A stretch of DNA of 64,000 nucleotides from an uncultured Saccharospirillaceae bacterium (GCA_947503895.1 CANNFT010000008.1:124001-188000), one strand, 5' to 3'; shown: positions 8,083 to 16,538, counted from the stretch's first letter. Made by a program: numbers and translations. The notes: generated from the letters alone by a model not told the origin.

Positions 8083-9297
8083 TTAATAACGCGGCAGGGT
8101 AGGGTCGACATCATCAATCCATGCGAGGATTCCCCCTGCTAAGTTCATAACGTTGGTGTATCCTTTTTCTCTTAAATGGATCGCTGCTTGTTGAGAGCGA
8201 ATACCTGACTTGCAATGGACAACAATGGAATCACTTAGCAGTAAATTTTCGAGTGCTTCACCTGATAGAATGTTAGATCGAGTGATATGTATAGTATTTT
8301 GTATGCTAGAAATATCTCGCTCGTTTTGTTCTCTGACGTCAATGACCTTAATCGCGGGTTCTGAATGCAGTAATGCTTGTAGTTCAAGCGGGTTAATTTG
8401 ATATATGTTATCGATTTCAGAATGCGTTTGATGGTGATTCTTATGCGGGCGAATGCCACAAAAATGGTCATAATCACTTAAAGCGGAAATCTTCTGTCTT
8501 TGTGGATCGGGCCGTAATGGTACGGTGCGAAAGCTCATATCGAGGGCATCGTACGTCATTAATTTGCCTAACAGGGATTCCCCCATCCCAGTCAATAACT
8601 TTATTGCTTCGGTTGTCATCACTGAAGCAATTGATGCGCATAATATGCCCAGTACACCTCCTTCAGAACATGAAGGGGCAAACTCGGGCGGAGGCGGTGC
8701 TGGGTACAGGTCACGGTAATTAATACCGCACGGCTTGCCGTCTATGTCTTGAGCATCTTCCCAAAAAACAGATGTTTGCCCTTCAAACTGGAAAATGGAT
8801 CCCCAAATATAAGGTCGATTTGTTAGAATGCATGCATCATTGATTAAATATCGAGTAGAAAAATTGTCGGTGCCATCCACAATAAGGTCATACTCTGAAA
8901 ATAGAGCGATAACATTTTCATTGGATAACCGAATGGGGTGGCAAGTCACCGTCACATGAGGGTTTAATTTTTGTATGGCTAACTGTGCGCTGGTGCTTTT
9001 GGGGTGGCCAACTTGATCGACGGTATGAATTATTTGTCGTTGAAGATTCGAATCCTCAACCACATCAAACTCGACTATACCAATATGCCCAATGCCTGCC
9101 GCAGCTAAGTACAATAATGTTGGTGACCCTAATCCACCTGCCCCGATAACCAACACCTTGCTGTTCTTTAATCGCGTTTGCCCCTCTAATCCCATTTCTG
9201 GAATTAAAATGTGGCGGCTATAACGCTCGATTTCAGCACGATTCAGCGTTAAAGGGTTCTTCCTACTATTCAAATTAATCAGTGGAGGCAGTTTCAT
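8083..9297 (-). CDS. MoeB/ThiF-like adenylyltransferase fused to a rhodanese domain
   Basis: A 404-residue two-domain enzyme that adenylates the C-terminal Gly of a sulfur carrier and then delivers sulfur. ThiF/MoeB domain about 20-265: nucleotide loop GAGGLGSP at 52-59, DGTDNF at 141-146 and Cys210 in APSCSEGG, the position of the conserved MoeB-family cysteine. Rhodanese domain about 300-404 with the active loop CKSGIR, Cys362 carrying persulfide. The same architecture occurs in MoeZ, MOCS3/Uba4 and QbsC. Lies 44 bases after the TonB receptor and 32 before the JAMM gene, so activation, trimming and carrier functions are contiguous. Assignment firm; the acceptor acid is unknown. Confidence 0.92.
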   Translation of the reverse strand: MKLPPLINLNSRKNPLTLNRAEIERYSRHILIPEMGLEGQTRLKNSKVLVIGAGGLGSPTLLYLAAAGIGHIGIVEFDVVEDSNLQRQIIHTVDQVGHPKSTSAQLAIQKLNPHVTVTCHPIRLSNENVIALFSEYDLIVDGTDNFSTRYLINDACILTNRPYIWGSIFQFEGQTSVFWEDAQDIDGKPCGINYRDLYPAPPPPEFAPSCSEGGVLGILCASIASVMTTEAIKLLTGMGESLLGKLMTYDALDMSFRTVPLRPDPQRQKISALSDYDHFCGIRPHKNHHQTHSEIDNIYQINPLELQALLHSEPAIKVIDVREQNERDISSIQNTIHITRSNILSGEALENLLLSDSIVVHCKSGIRSQQAAIHLREKGYTNVMNLAGGILAWIDDVDPTLPRY

Positions 9298-9341
9298 GGG
9301 TGGCTGCTCTTATTTTTGCGTCATGGATGAGTTATTTTTCG

Positions 9342-11300
9342 TTAGAAGTTTGCTCTAAACCCGATTTGCGCCCACCGTCCTGGCATAGCATAACCCGGGC
9401 GGTAGGCATATTTTTTGTCCAGTAGATTTTCAATGGCAATGAAGGTTTCACCCTTGGCTCCCAACCATTTTAATGGATAGGCGAATCGACTGTTGATAAC
9501 CGTAAAGCCACTGACTGATTCCAGAGGACTACCTTCGGGCGTACGCGACTGATCTGAATTTGTCATGACGTAGGTGTCACTTTGATACTGTGCATCCATA
9601 CTCATGGTCACTTTTTTCACCGTAGCATTGCTACCAATGGTGATTGACTTTTTAGGCGCGTAGGGTAGCGTTTTTAAGTTAGAGTCGAGTAATGTTATGC
9701 CGGCGAAAAGGTTCCAGTATTGATTAAATGCTTGATGGAGAGAAATTTCGCTCCCTTGTGTTGAGTACCCTGAGATATTTGTGAACTGAGGGCTGGACGT
9801 GTGAGGTGGAAAAGAAAAAATGTACCGATTTTTTATGTCGTCATTGAATCTATTTATTTCGAGTTGAGTCGAATCTGTTACACGCCATTGGATGCCTAGC
9901 TCTCGATGGTAAATGGTTTCAGCTTCGAGGCTTTTCCAACTATCGTTTAATGCTGGTATCAAGTACGAAAGCGAGGTGACCTCTAAGCCAGGATAGTTGG
10001 CGCCCTCAGCAATATTTACAAATACTTTAAAGTCCGAATTGCTTGTGGAGAATCCGAATTGTTTCTGTGTCAGCGAATCGAAGAAATTGTGTTGATAATG
10101 CCGTACGCTCATTGCTGGTATGAATTCCCAATCGTTCACATAATAACTTTGACTTAAAGCAGCATAGGATGAGGTTAATTGGAAATTGGGTGCATTAAAG
10201 TCTCTACGCTCAGTAGGATCATCTCGATTAAATTCAATATCGCCCCGAGTAGAGTCGTAATCCATACCGCCGACCAGTAGTGCGTTTCGCCATGGGGTGA
10301 TGGATTCTTTCCAACGAATGCCTTTTGTTTCAAAATGACTCAATGTATCACCGGCGCCATCTGTTTGATCCAGCAGGTTTCCATTACCATTATTTAAGTA
10401 AAATTTAATGCCGCCTTGGATCATTTCATATTGATGTTGAACAGAAACGGATATTAGAGAAGCTTGCGTTGTATAGGCCGTTGTATTTTGAAGGTTCGAA
10501 TCAGATTTGGCGAGGGTGCGTTCATCTAAAGGATCATGGGCGATATTGTCGGTATGCAAATAGAATGTATCGACATTCCAGTTCGGCATGAGCTGATATC
10601 CGAATCGCCCCATGACATTTTTCAGTTCGCCATCTGCGTTATCTCGATGACCTTGAGATTGCGAAAAACCCTGCGCAAACATATAGTTCGATTGGCCACT
10701 TTCTCCGACAGCGTCTAACTGTTGGATGACGGTGCTAAAAGCGCCGGTAGACAATTTAGCTTGAGTTTCGAGTTTGGAGCTGCCCGTTTGAGAACGACGA
10801 GTTACCGCCCTTTTGGTGAGAAGATTGATTGATGCGAAATTATTGCCACTCGACTGGAGTTGCGGAGACTTATGGACCTCAATACTGCTCATGCCATTTA
10901 ACGGCAGTAGGTCGAGTAATGGGTGATTCCACATGCTCATATAGAATGGTACATCGTCGATATATGTTTTAATCTCACTGCCGGGCCGACTTGCGCCCAG
11001 GCTTCGAATGTATACACCACCACCTTCAGCGCCTCCAAATGCACCAACGGGGTTAAATCGTGATATTTGCACACCCGGAGTGGCTCTGAGTGCTGCTGTT
11101 AAATCTATGGAGTTTTGTTGAGTGATTTGTTCGTCCGTAATCATTGTACTGCTGGATGAGAAAGCATCGATAATATTGCGTTCAATTAATGGATTCGCAA
11201 CTACAGTTATGCTGGGTAAGTCATCAGCCGCTTGAGCGCTGACATGGCTCGCAGTGAACACTCCGTATAAAAACATTGTTAAGCGATTGATCCGTTTCAT
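9342..11300 (-). CDS. TonB-dependent outer-membrane receptor
   Basis: Start set at the ATG at 11300, with an AGAAG element 6 bases before it; an in-frame TTG at 11321 is less likely. The 652-residue product has a signal peptide ending near SHVSAQA, a TonB-box-like segment (PSITVVAN), a plug domain about 50-165 (ALRATPGVQISR, GGGVYIRSLG) and a 22-strand-type barrel ending in Phe. It would import a metal-chelate or similar ligand using TonB energy. Its place between a copper-uptake-associated gene and the thiocarboxylate genes suggests it takes up the product's metal complex. No inner-membrane permease or exporter is encoded in the operon. Ligand not predictable from sequence. Confidence 0.9.
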   Translation of the reverse strand: MKRINRLTMFLYGVFTASHVSAQAADDLPSITVVANPLIERNIIDAFSSSSTMITDEQITQQNSIDLTAALRATPGVQISRFNPVGAFGGAEGGGVYIRSLGASRPGSEIKTYIDDVPFYMSMWNHPLLDLLPLNGMSSIEVHKSPQLQSSGNNFASINLLTKRAVTRRSQTGSSKLETQAKLSTGAFSTVIQQLDAVGESGQSNYMFAQGFSQSQGHRDNADGELKNVMGRFGYQLMPNWNVDTFYLHTDNIAHDPLDERTLAKSDSNLQNTTAYTTQASLISVSVQHQYEMIQGGIKFYLNNGNGNLLDQTDGAGDTLSHFETKGIRWKESITPWRNALLVGGMDYDSTRGDIEFNRDDPTERRDFNAPNFQLTSSYAALSQSYYVNDWEFIPAMSVRHYQHNFFDSLTQKQFGFSTSNSDFKVFVNIAEGANYPGLEVTSLSYLIPALNDSWKSLEAETIYHRELGIQWRVTDSTQLEINRFNDDIKNRYIFSFPPHTSSPQFTNISGYSTQGSEISLHQAFNQYWNLFAGITLLDSNLKTLPYAPKKSITIGSNATVKKVTMSMDAQYQSDTYVMTNSDQSRTPEGSPLESVSGFTVINSRFAYPLKWLGAKGETFIAIENLLDKKYAYRPGYAMPGRWAQIGFRANF

Positions 11301-11457
11301 GTTTATCTTCTGTCTTATCAATTTTCACGTTTAAGGTGATGGGCGACCATCAAAATAGTTGATGATTACGGCTGTCTATCGCAATCGCAGTGCTTCAAGG
11401 AAATATCTGGGCTTCGTAATGCATTCAATATTGGTGTTTGCGATCTTGGCTTTTTAA

Positions 11458-12039
11458 TCATTTATCCGTAGTCGCAGTTTGTTGTTGAGTGTGAAGCTTG
11501 TGATCGGTCGTTGAATGTTCGTGTTGTTCATCCGTTTTTATGGATGTATGAGAATGTTTTTTATGAGATCGCTGTCCATAAACGATGGCGTTAAAACTAT
11601 CAAATTGCAGACGTTGCTTTTCAGAAAGAGTCGCTTCTTTTTTTGTCAAAGCCTTGCTTAAAAGGTCGGCAATGGGTCTAGTGATTCCGCTTTTTTGTAA
11701 GAACTGACTGTCTAAAACAGCTTTGCCCGAGCATAAAACAACTTCCCATTGATCATGGCTATTTTTATTCATAATGACACGCCCGCCTTTGTTACCTTGC
11801 ACCCAGCTGGCCAATGCGTGTTCCGCGTTTATGACAATGGGATTAATAATGACTTTTCCATTTGGTGTGTCATAAGTGCTGTTAATAACGTGCCTTATTT
11901 TTTTTTCATCTAGAGAAATGTCTTGAGAAATGATGGGCGTGCTATGGGTTGCTGATGCCATTAATACAAAGCATAGGCAGGCAAGGCTACTGACAAAATG
12001 GAAGAATAGAAAATTAAAGTGCTTTAAAACATTCAACAT
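11458..12039 (-). CDS. Copper-uptake-system-associated periplasmic protein
   Basis: A 193-residue protein with a hydrophobic signal peptide (about 1-32). The core about 45-140 matches, from memory, the family annotated as copper uptake system-associated protein: IRHVINSTYD, NPIVINAEHALASWVQG, KGGRVIM, WEVVLCSGKAV and a Lys/Glu-rich helix before FDSFNAIVYG. The C-terminus (about 150-193) is His-rich (HKKHSHTS, HEHSTTDHKLH), as expected for metal binding. First gene of the eight-gene minus-strand operon, 157 bases before the receptor ATG, with operator-like motifs at 12172-12229. The family match is by pattern only. It is the main clue that the cluster's metal is copper. Confidence 0.7.
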   Translation of the reverse strand: MLNVLKHFNFLFFHFVSSLACLCFVLMASATHSTPIISQDISLDEKKIRHVINSTYDTPNGKVIINPIVINAEHALASWVQGNKGGRVIMNKNSHDQWEVVLCSGKAVLDSQFLQKSGITRPIADLLSKALTKKEATLSEKQRLQFDSFNAIVYGQRSHKKHSHTSIKTDEQHEHSTTDHKLHTQQQTATTDK

Positions 12040-12092
12040 AACGAAGCCTAATTTTAAATAGAGCGGTGATGTTAATTAAGGTTTTACGCATG

Positions 12093-12123
12093 GCGATGGG
12101 CAATACGATTTAATGCTCATCGC
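12093..12123. promoter_or_regulatory. Leader hairpin of the metallophore-like operon
   Basis: GCGATGGGCA pairs with TGCTCATCGC (10 bp, one G-U) around an 11-base loop, 54-84 bases upstream of the first gene of the operon. If transcription starts near the motif at 12172, this hairpin lies in the mRNA leader. Read on the plus strand it is followed by four Ts, so a weak terminator for plus-strand transcripts is the alternative. Confidence 0.35.
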
Positions 12124-12171
12124 TTTTGAGTCTGAGATTATAGGGTGATCATTTGTAGATAAGGAATGTGT

Positions 12172-12183
12172 CATATTGTCGCA
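12172..12183 (-). promoter_or_regulatory. Motif shared with the Met-rich operon at 49.6 kb
   Basis: Reads TGCGACAATATG on the minus strand and is identical over 12 bases to 49607-49618. Flanks are also similar (a GC two bases upstream, then TTTA). Lies 132 bases before the start of the copper-uptake-associated gene; the second copy is 72 bases before the Met/His-rich lipoprotein gene. It could be a shared operator or an extended -10 promoter element (TGCGACAAT). Confidence 0.45.
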
Positions 12184-12213
12184 CGCATAAAGGATAAGAT
12201 GGATTGAGACAGA

Positions 12214-12229
12214 GTGTCAGATCGGACAC
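12214..12229. promoter_or_regulatory. Operator-like dyad GTGTC-N6-GACAC
   Basis: A near-perfect 16-base palindrome (GTGTCAGATCGGACAC, 14 of 16 positions symmetric), 30 bases upstream of the shared motif and 175 bases before the operon start. Position and symmetry suit a dimeric regulator binding just upstream of the promoter. Confidence 0.35.
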
Positions 12230-12354
12230 GGCACAGGTGTCAACAAATGATGTGCTATCGGAAGCAATAGGAATATATGCCTGCAAGGTCTCGCAGCAAA
12301 CTACGCGTATTTTTGTCGGTAATTGGGATATGAGGTTGGCTGAAAGAAGGGCAT

Positions 12355-12382
12355 AAAAAAGAGAGCGAAAGCTCTCTTTTTT
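12355..12382 (-). terminator. Rho-independent terminator after pal
   Basis: GAGAGC pairs with GCTCTC around GAAA, flanked by six As and six Ts, so it can work in both directions. It lies 110 bases past the pal stop on the minus strand and separates pal from the metallophore-like operon. Confidence 0.85.
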
Positions 12383-12491
12383 AAATCTAGGTCCGGATGA
12401 ATTGCCTCTGGCAGTCAGAACGGACGTTAGATTGATACAGCTACTGAATGACTATGATGGTTCAGTAAAGCGGTATATCCAAATACCAATA

Positions 12492-13037
12492 TTAGTATTT
12501 GATTTCAGTACGACGGTTTTTAGCCCAGCTCTCTTCATCGCTGCTCAGTACGGCTGGTTGCTCTTCGCCGTAGCTAACAGTAGAAATTTGAGAAGGGTTT
12601 ACACCTTGTACCACTAGATATTGCTTGGCTTTCTCAGCACGACGCTCACCTAGAGCCATGTTGTATTCAGTCGTACCGCGCTCATCTGCGTGACCTTCTA
12701 GAACAACACTCATTTCTGGGTTGCTTACTAAATAAGCAGCATGTGCGTTAAGAACAGATTCGAATTCACTGGTCAAATCTGAACGATCAAATGCGAAGTA
12801 AATAGTCGTCGTTTGAAGCAATGGATCAGCAGTAGCTTGTTCGGCTACATCTGTGCTTTCAGCGACTTCGCCTTCAGCGCTTTCTTCTGCCACTTCTTCA
12901 GTTGCTGGGTTTTCGTTTTCAGCTGTACCTTCTTCTACGCCGCCGGTTGAAGAACAACCAACGATTCCCGCCATAATTAGGCCGGCTAGAAAAGGTTTAA
13001 GTGCAGAAATGGACGTGATGGAATATTGCATTTTCAT
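12492..13037 (-). CDS. pal: Peptidoglycan-associated lipoprotein (Pal/OmpA family)
   Basis: A 181-residue lipoprotein: signal sequence with lipobox ending MAGIVGC (Cys28), an acidic linker (about 35-75, rich in Glu and Ala) and a C-terminal OmpA-like peptidoglycan-binding domain: IYFAFDRSDL, LEGHADERGTTEYNMALGERRAEK, VSYGEEQPA and NRRTEIKY. Pal normally anchors the outer membrane to peptidoglycan and belongs to Tol-Pal, but no tol gene is nearby and the gene stands alone between two gene-free stretches. It could be the main Pal displaced from tolB, or a second copy. A good terminator follows, and small dyads (13117-13140 and 13162-13180) lie upstream in its promoter region. Confidence 0.88.
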   Translation of the reverse strand: MKMQYSITSISALKPFLAGLIMAGIVGCSSTGGVEEGTAENENPATEEVAEESAEGEVAESTDVAEQATADPLLQTTTIYFAFDRSDLTSEFESVLNAHAAYLVSNPEMSVVLEGHADERGTTEYNMALGERRAEKAKQYLVVQGVNPSQISTVSYGEEQPAVLSSDEESWAKNRRTEIKY

Positions 13038-14072
13038 TATCTCTATTTGCCTTGCCTCCGTTCGACCTGACTTAAAAAGACAAATCTTGGTTGGCGGTTA
13101 GTTACAGAATGTGTGCTTGAGTATAAATAAGTTTACTCAATGGTATCTGTAGGCTACCGCACACTCAGCGTCACTGAGTGCGCTTAAATGTCACTTAATC
13201 AGCAAAAATGTGATTTCTTCAACACTTTTAAAGATTAAGCCCTCTTCAGTTGCCTAGGCTGCATGCAAACCTGTGGGCTTGTCAATGGCAGCCTGAATGC
13301 AACAAACAGGGCTAATCTTGGGGCGTTAAGGCACATTTACAATATGCCAGAATAACCTTTATCGATACTGCAACCGTTGATGCATTCTGGTTTGCGCTGG
13401 CTTGTGGATCATTTCCGATACTACAGCTCTGCGCAGAGCGCATTATTACGGGTTTTACTGCGTTTGAACAGGTTAAAAGTTCACGTAAAGGCTGCCAGAT
13501 ATTGTCAGGATTGGCTAAGGCTAGCACCTTCTTTTTTGGCTGCGGGTGGTCATCAGTTGAGGTGAGACTTCGTCGGCCTACCTCAAGTGGGTGCATCTTT
13601 GACGTAAAAAGCGGGTAGGTCGTGCTCCTGCATGGGGCGGGCGTCAGAGACAAAGTCTGCCAGTCGTCATTTGATTGACAGGCTGCAATGAAAACAAGGG
13701 CGAAAACGTTTACAAGGGCCTCTTCTAGTGGGGTTGTCAGCAGATATAAAACAGAATGGCAGCGATATTGCTCCGTTGAAGAGCCTGTTTAAGAGTGGTT
13801 TAAAATCTGGTTATTCAGTACCGCTGATCAGAAATACCTGACTCTATAGACCCTTTCCATGTCCAGTACGATGCCAGTCACGCATGTGTCCCCCCTCGCT
13901 AAAGTTCGTACAGAATATGTGCTGTTTGCTGTTATGCCATTGTTGTCAGGTGGTATTCGTTGCGGTACGAAGTGAAGGGCAGCTGATTTTATTCGTCAAA
14001 TATCGGCTAAAACTTGAACGGCGGTCAGCGTCGAAGGCACTACAAGGATCGGATGACGCTTAGGCACTGCCT
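13038..14072. other. Gene-poor kilobase between pal and a membrane protein
   Basis: Holds two small dyads upstream of pal (TTGAGTA/TACTCAA at 13117-13140; CACTCAG/CTGAGTG at 13162-13180) and a GC-richer section at about 13300-13900. That section has an open plus-strand frame of about 90 codons (about 13315-13618) without a plausible start, and an overlapping minus-strand frame. Neither resembles a family I know. It may be decayed coding sequence. No tRNA or terminator was seen. Confidence 0.35.
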
Positions 14073-14612
14073 TCATAAAACATGGATCTTGCCGTCCGCT
14101 GAGAGAAAGGGGTTCGTGATGGTGCTATCGAGTAGTTGAAGGCTGACTTCTGGGTGATGATTGGCCATCAGCGCTTTCATGTTTTCAACATCCTCTACCT
14201 TGAGATCAATCATCAAAAGATATTGACCCTTTTCAATGGCGTTGTGAAAGCGCTGAATTTTATAGTTTTCGCAACTGATGCCACCCACGCAACCGATCCA
14301 TGCCCCTGACAGCATGCAAAACAATACCATGGCAAGTAATAACGAAGCTGGCAGAGGTGCCACAGACAATTGCGTTGCCGGTATGACAAGCGCTAGGCCT
14401 ATGAGTGCGCCCAGCATGATACCGCGCTCCAAAAAACGCACGATATCCGTTTTGTGCAGAATATTAGCAGAGTGTAATTTGTGGGTGAAAAGTCCCGCCT
14501 CATCTCGACTAATAATATGAAAACGCCAATCAGAAATGCCGTGGCGGTGTAAATCTTCAGAGACTTCTTCGGCGCTAGTAATGGATTTGGTCAAATAATA
14601 TAGGCGTTTCAT
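14073..14612 (-). CDS. Small membrane protein, DUF1269-like (hypothetical)
   Basis: A 179-residue protein with a strong ribosome-binding site (GAGGTG 7 bases before the ATG). The N-terminal soluble part (about 1-60) resembles an ACT-like or glycine-zipper stress-protein fold (YYLTKSITSAEEVSEDLHRHGISDWRFHIISRD begins the region at residue 5). Two membrane helices follow at about 66-88 and 92-113, then a soluble C-terminal half containing YLLMIDLKVEDVE. Its overall layout recalls DUF1269 and general-stress membrane proteins with a glycine-rich hairpin. It stands alone. Function unknown; family assignment tentative. Confidence 0.65.
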   Translation of the reverse strand: MKRLYYLTKSITSAEEVSEDLHRHGISDWRFHIISRDEAGLFTHKLHSANILHKTDIVRFLERGIMLGALIGLALVIPATQLSVAPLPASLLLAMVLFCMLSGAWIGCVGGISCENYKIQRFHNAIEKGQYLLMIDLKVEDVENMKALMANHHPEVSLQLLDSTITNPFLSADGKIHVL

Positions 14613-14897
14613 GTGGTCACCTCACCCTAACAGTTTCGTTTACCTTGGTCATATACAAGAGGAAGGTAAATTCCCAAGATAGAAGCATTCTCTGTGCGGA
14701 TTGTCTCTTACGATTGTACGCGTTGAATGATGGTTCGTTTCCCCTTCTTTAGATTGCTTGGTATTAAACAGGCCTGCGGCGAGTATGAAAAATTTTATAG
14801 GCCACTATTTCTCGACCCTTGAATCAAGGTTGCGTATAGGATGCTAAAATTTTAGTGACAGGTTGAAGTGTAAGTACTGCAGATGCAGTGAAGGTGC

Positions 14898-15761
14898 GTG
14901 CAGAGCTTATTCGTTCGGTCAGAGAAAAAATGCTTTGTACGTGTGGTAACACCGCCAATGTTAGTCGGGGGCGATCAGTCTATGGGTGTTATTCAATCGA
15001 TGGTTGTGGGCGTCAAGAAAATAGTAAAACATGATTGGCTGTTCATATTTTTATTCGGTATGTGCCTGATTGGACGTAGCACGGCAGACCAACCTGTCAC
15101 CTTGCTTGCAGATCACTTCCCATCTTATGAATTTGCTTCGCCCAATGGTCAAGCACTGGGATTTGACTCTGAAGTGATTCAGTTGGTTTTTAAACGGATG
15201 CAGGTGCCACTCACCTTCGAATTTCAACCTTGGAAAAGAGTTGTGGCTCAGGTTAAACAAGGGTTGGTTGCGGGTATGTTTTCGTGCGCATTGACGGAAA
15301 AACGCAAGGAATATGTGTATTACTCCGACCCGATCAGCACCGCAACACAGGGTGTAGTGGTGAGTCGCTTTTATGATGGACCGTCTATTCATACGTTAAA
15401 AGATTTGCACAATGTTCAGGTGGCGAGCATTTCGGGGTACGCAGCTAACAGTTATTTGGAACAGGAAGGAATCGAATTTATCAGCATTTCTCATATTAGT
15501 CATGGCTTTCCAATGTTGTCCCATAAGCGATTTGATGCATTATTTCTAAGTTTAGAAGCCGGTCGTTATATGGCGTACGAGGCAGGTATGGCATCGAGCC
15601 TAAAATTTATCCCGTTACAAGATATTCGTTCTCGGCAGTATCACGTCTGTTTTAGCAAGCTTTGGCCAAATGCTGAAGCACTCATGATTCAGTTCAATGA
15701 AGCATTGCGGCAGATCATTGCCAGTGGTGAATATCAGCGTATACATGAAAAGTATCAGTAG
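14898..15761 (+). CDS. Family-3 periplasmic solute-binding protein
   Basis: A substrate-binding protein of the amino-acid/polar-solute type (SBP_bac_3) with a signal peptide (KHDWLFIFLFGMCLIGRSTA). The mature domain contains FPSYEF, GFDSEVIQLVFKRM, FQPWKRV and the conserved FSCALTEKRKEYVYYSDPI segment. The start is uncertain: GTG at 14898 (AAGG just before), ATG at 14982 (GGGGGCG before) or ATG at 14997; the last two give a more ordinary signal peptide. No ABC permease or ATPase is adjacent. Such orphans in marine bacteria may serve distant transporters or sensors. It points toward another orphan of the family (15807-16538, minus strand), a tail-to-tail pair. Ligand unknown. Confidence 0.8.
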   Translation: MQSLFVRSEKKCFVRVVTPPMLVGGDQSMGVIQSMVVGVKKIVKHDWLFIFLFGMCLIGRSTADQPVTLLADHFPSYEFASPNGQALGFDSEVIQLVFKRMQVPLTFEFQPWKRVVAQVKQGLVAGMFSCALTEKRKEYVYYSDPISTATQGVVVSRFYDGPSIHTLKDLHNVQVASISGYAANSYLEQEGIEFISISHISHGFPMLSHKRFDALFLSLEAGRYMAYEAGMASSLKFIPLQDIRSRQYHVCFSKLWPNAEALMIQFNEALRQIIASGEYQRIHEKYQ

Positions 15762-15806
15762 TTCTGATGCTTTGGTGTGACGGGAGAGAAGAACTGGAGA
15801 GACGAA

Positions 15807-16538
15807 CTATTGATATTTATTTAGAATTTTTTCATAAGTACCATTTTTTTGTATGCGCTTTAAAGCCACGCCGAATTGATGGGCTTTTTCGGTATCGTGT
15901 TTTGAGAATGCAACAAATCGCTCAGCGGTCCTCAACGGTTTAGATAGAAATTGAATACGATCCAGTATGTTCAGATTTTTAGCTTCTGTCGTGAGCACTG
16001 CAAGATCACCGATTATGATATTCACCCTGCCATTGACTAACTTCTTAAGCAACATTTTATTTTCAGTCGCTTGATCATCTTTATTAAAAAACTTGGCTTG
16101 GTCAAATCGTATATCGTAGGCATACCCCCGGACGGTGCCAACTGTAAACCCTGATAAATCTTCTAATGAATTATATTGAAAGCCTTTCATTCCCTTTCTG
16201 ACAGCGAAAACGGTTTTTCCTTCGTGAAGCGGGCCCACCAGAAGATATTTTTCTCGCCTTTCGGGTTTGCTGATCCATGGAAAACTAAACACGACTTTTC
16301 TTTTATCGGTGACGGCAACTACTCTGGCCCAAGGGTAGGTGGCCAATTGATATTTGACGCCCATTTCCTGCATCACAGCATCGATTAGATCTGCGTGCAA
16401 ACCTTTTATTTTACCCTGTTCTTGGTACACGTAAGGAGGAAAATTTTGGTCAGTAGCGATTTGCCAAACTTCAGTATGACCGGTAAGGGGAACAAGCAGT
16501 AAAATGAATCGGCATAAAATAGTACAGCTGAACTGCAT
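15807..16538 (-). CDS. Family-3 periplasmic solute-binding protein
   Basis: A 243-residue SBP_bac_3 protein: signal peptide about 1-22 (FILLLVPLTGHTEV), then QNFPPYVYQEQGKIKGLHADLIDAVMQ-type start, YPWARVV, FSFPWISKPERREKYLL, the hinge segment LSGFTVGTVRGYAYD and a C-terminal NGTYEKILNKYQ. It would bind a small polar solute in the periplasm. No transporter genes are adjacent; it is tail-to-tail with the solute-binding protein at 14898-15761, and the two are clearly different sequences rather than a recent duplication. Ligand unknown. Confidence 0.82.
   Translation of the reverse strand: MQFSCTILCRFILLLVPLTGHTEVWQIATDQNFPPYVYQEQGKIKGLHADLIDAVMQEMGVKYQLATYPWARVVAVTDKRKVVFSFPWISKPERREKYLLVGPLHEGKTVFAVRKGMKGFQYNSLEDLSGFTVGTVRGYAYDIRFDQAKFFNKDDQATENKMLLKKLVNGRVNIIIGDLAVLTTEAKNLNILDRIQFLSKPLRTAERFVAFSKHDTEKAHQFGVALKRIQKNGTYEKILNKYQ

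Noticed and set aside
7274-9297. Thiamine, molybdopterin or CysO-type cysteine synthesis as the role of the carrier, JAMM and MoeB genes
   Set aside because: No thiG, moaE or CysM-like gene is adjacent, and the carrier has a Thr-Ile cap. The receptor, ligase and dehydrogenase in the same operon point to a small-molecule thiocarboxylate.
12402-12617. Plus-strand frame over the end of pal
   Set aside because: It is the shadow of the pal coding sequence on the other strand and lacks a start signal.
13312-13653. Minus-strand frame of 113 codons
   Set aside because: Composition is unlike a real protein (many Ser, Thr and Pro, no hydrophobic pattern), it has no binding site and it overlaps another open frame.
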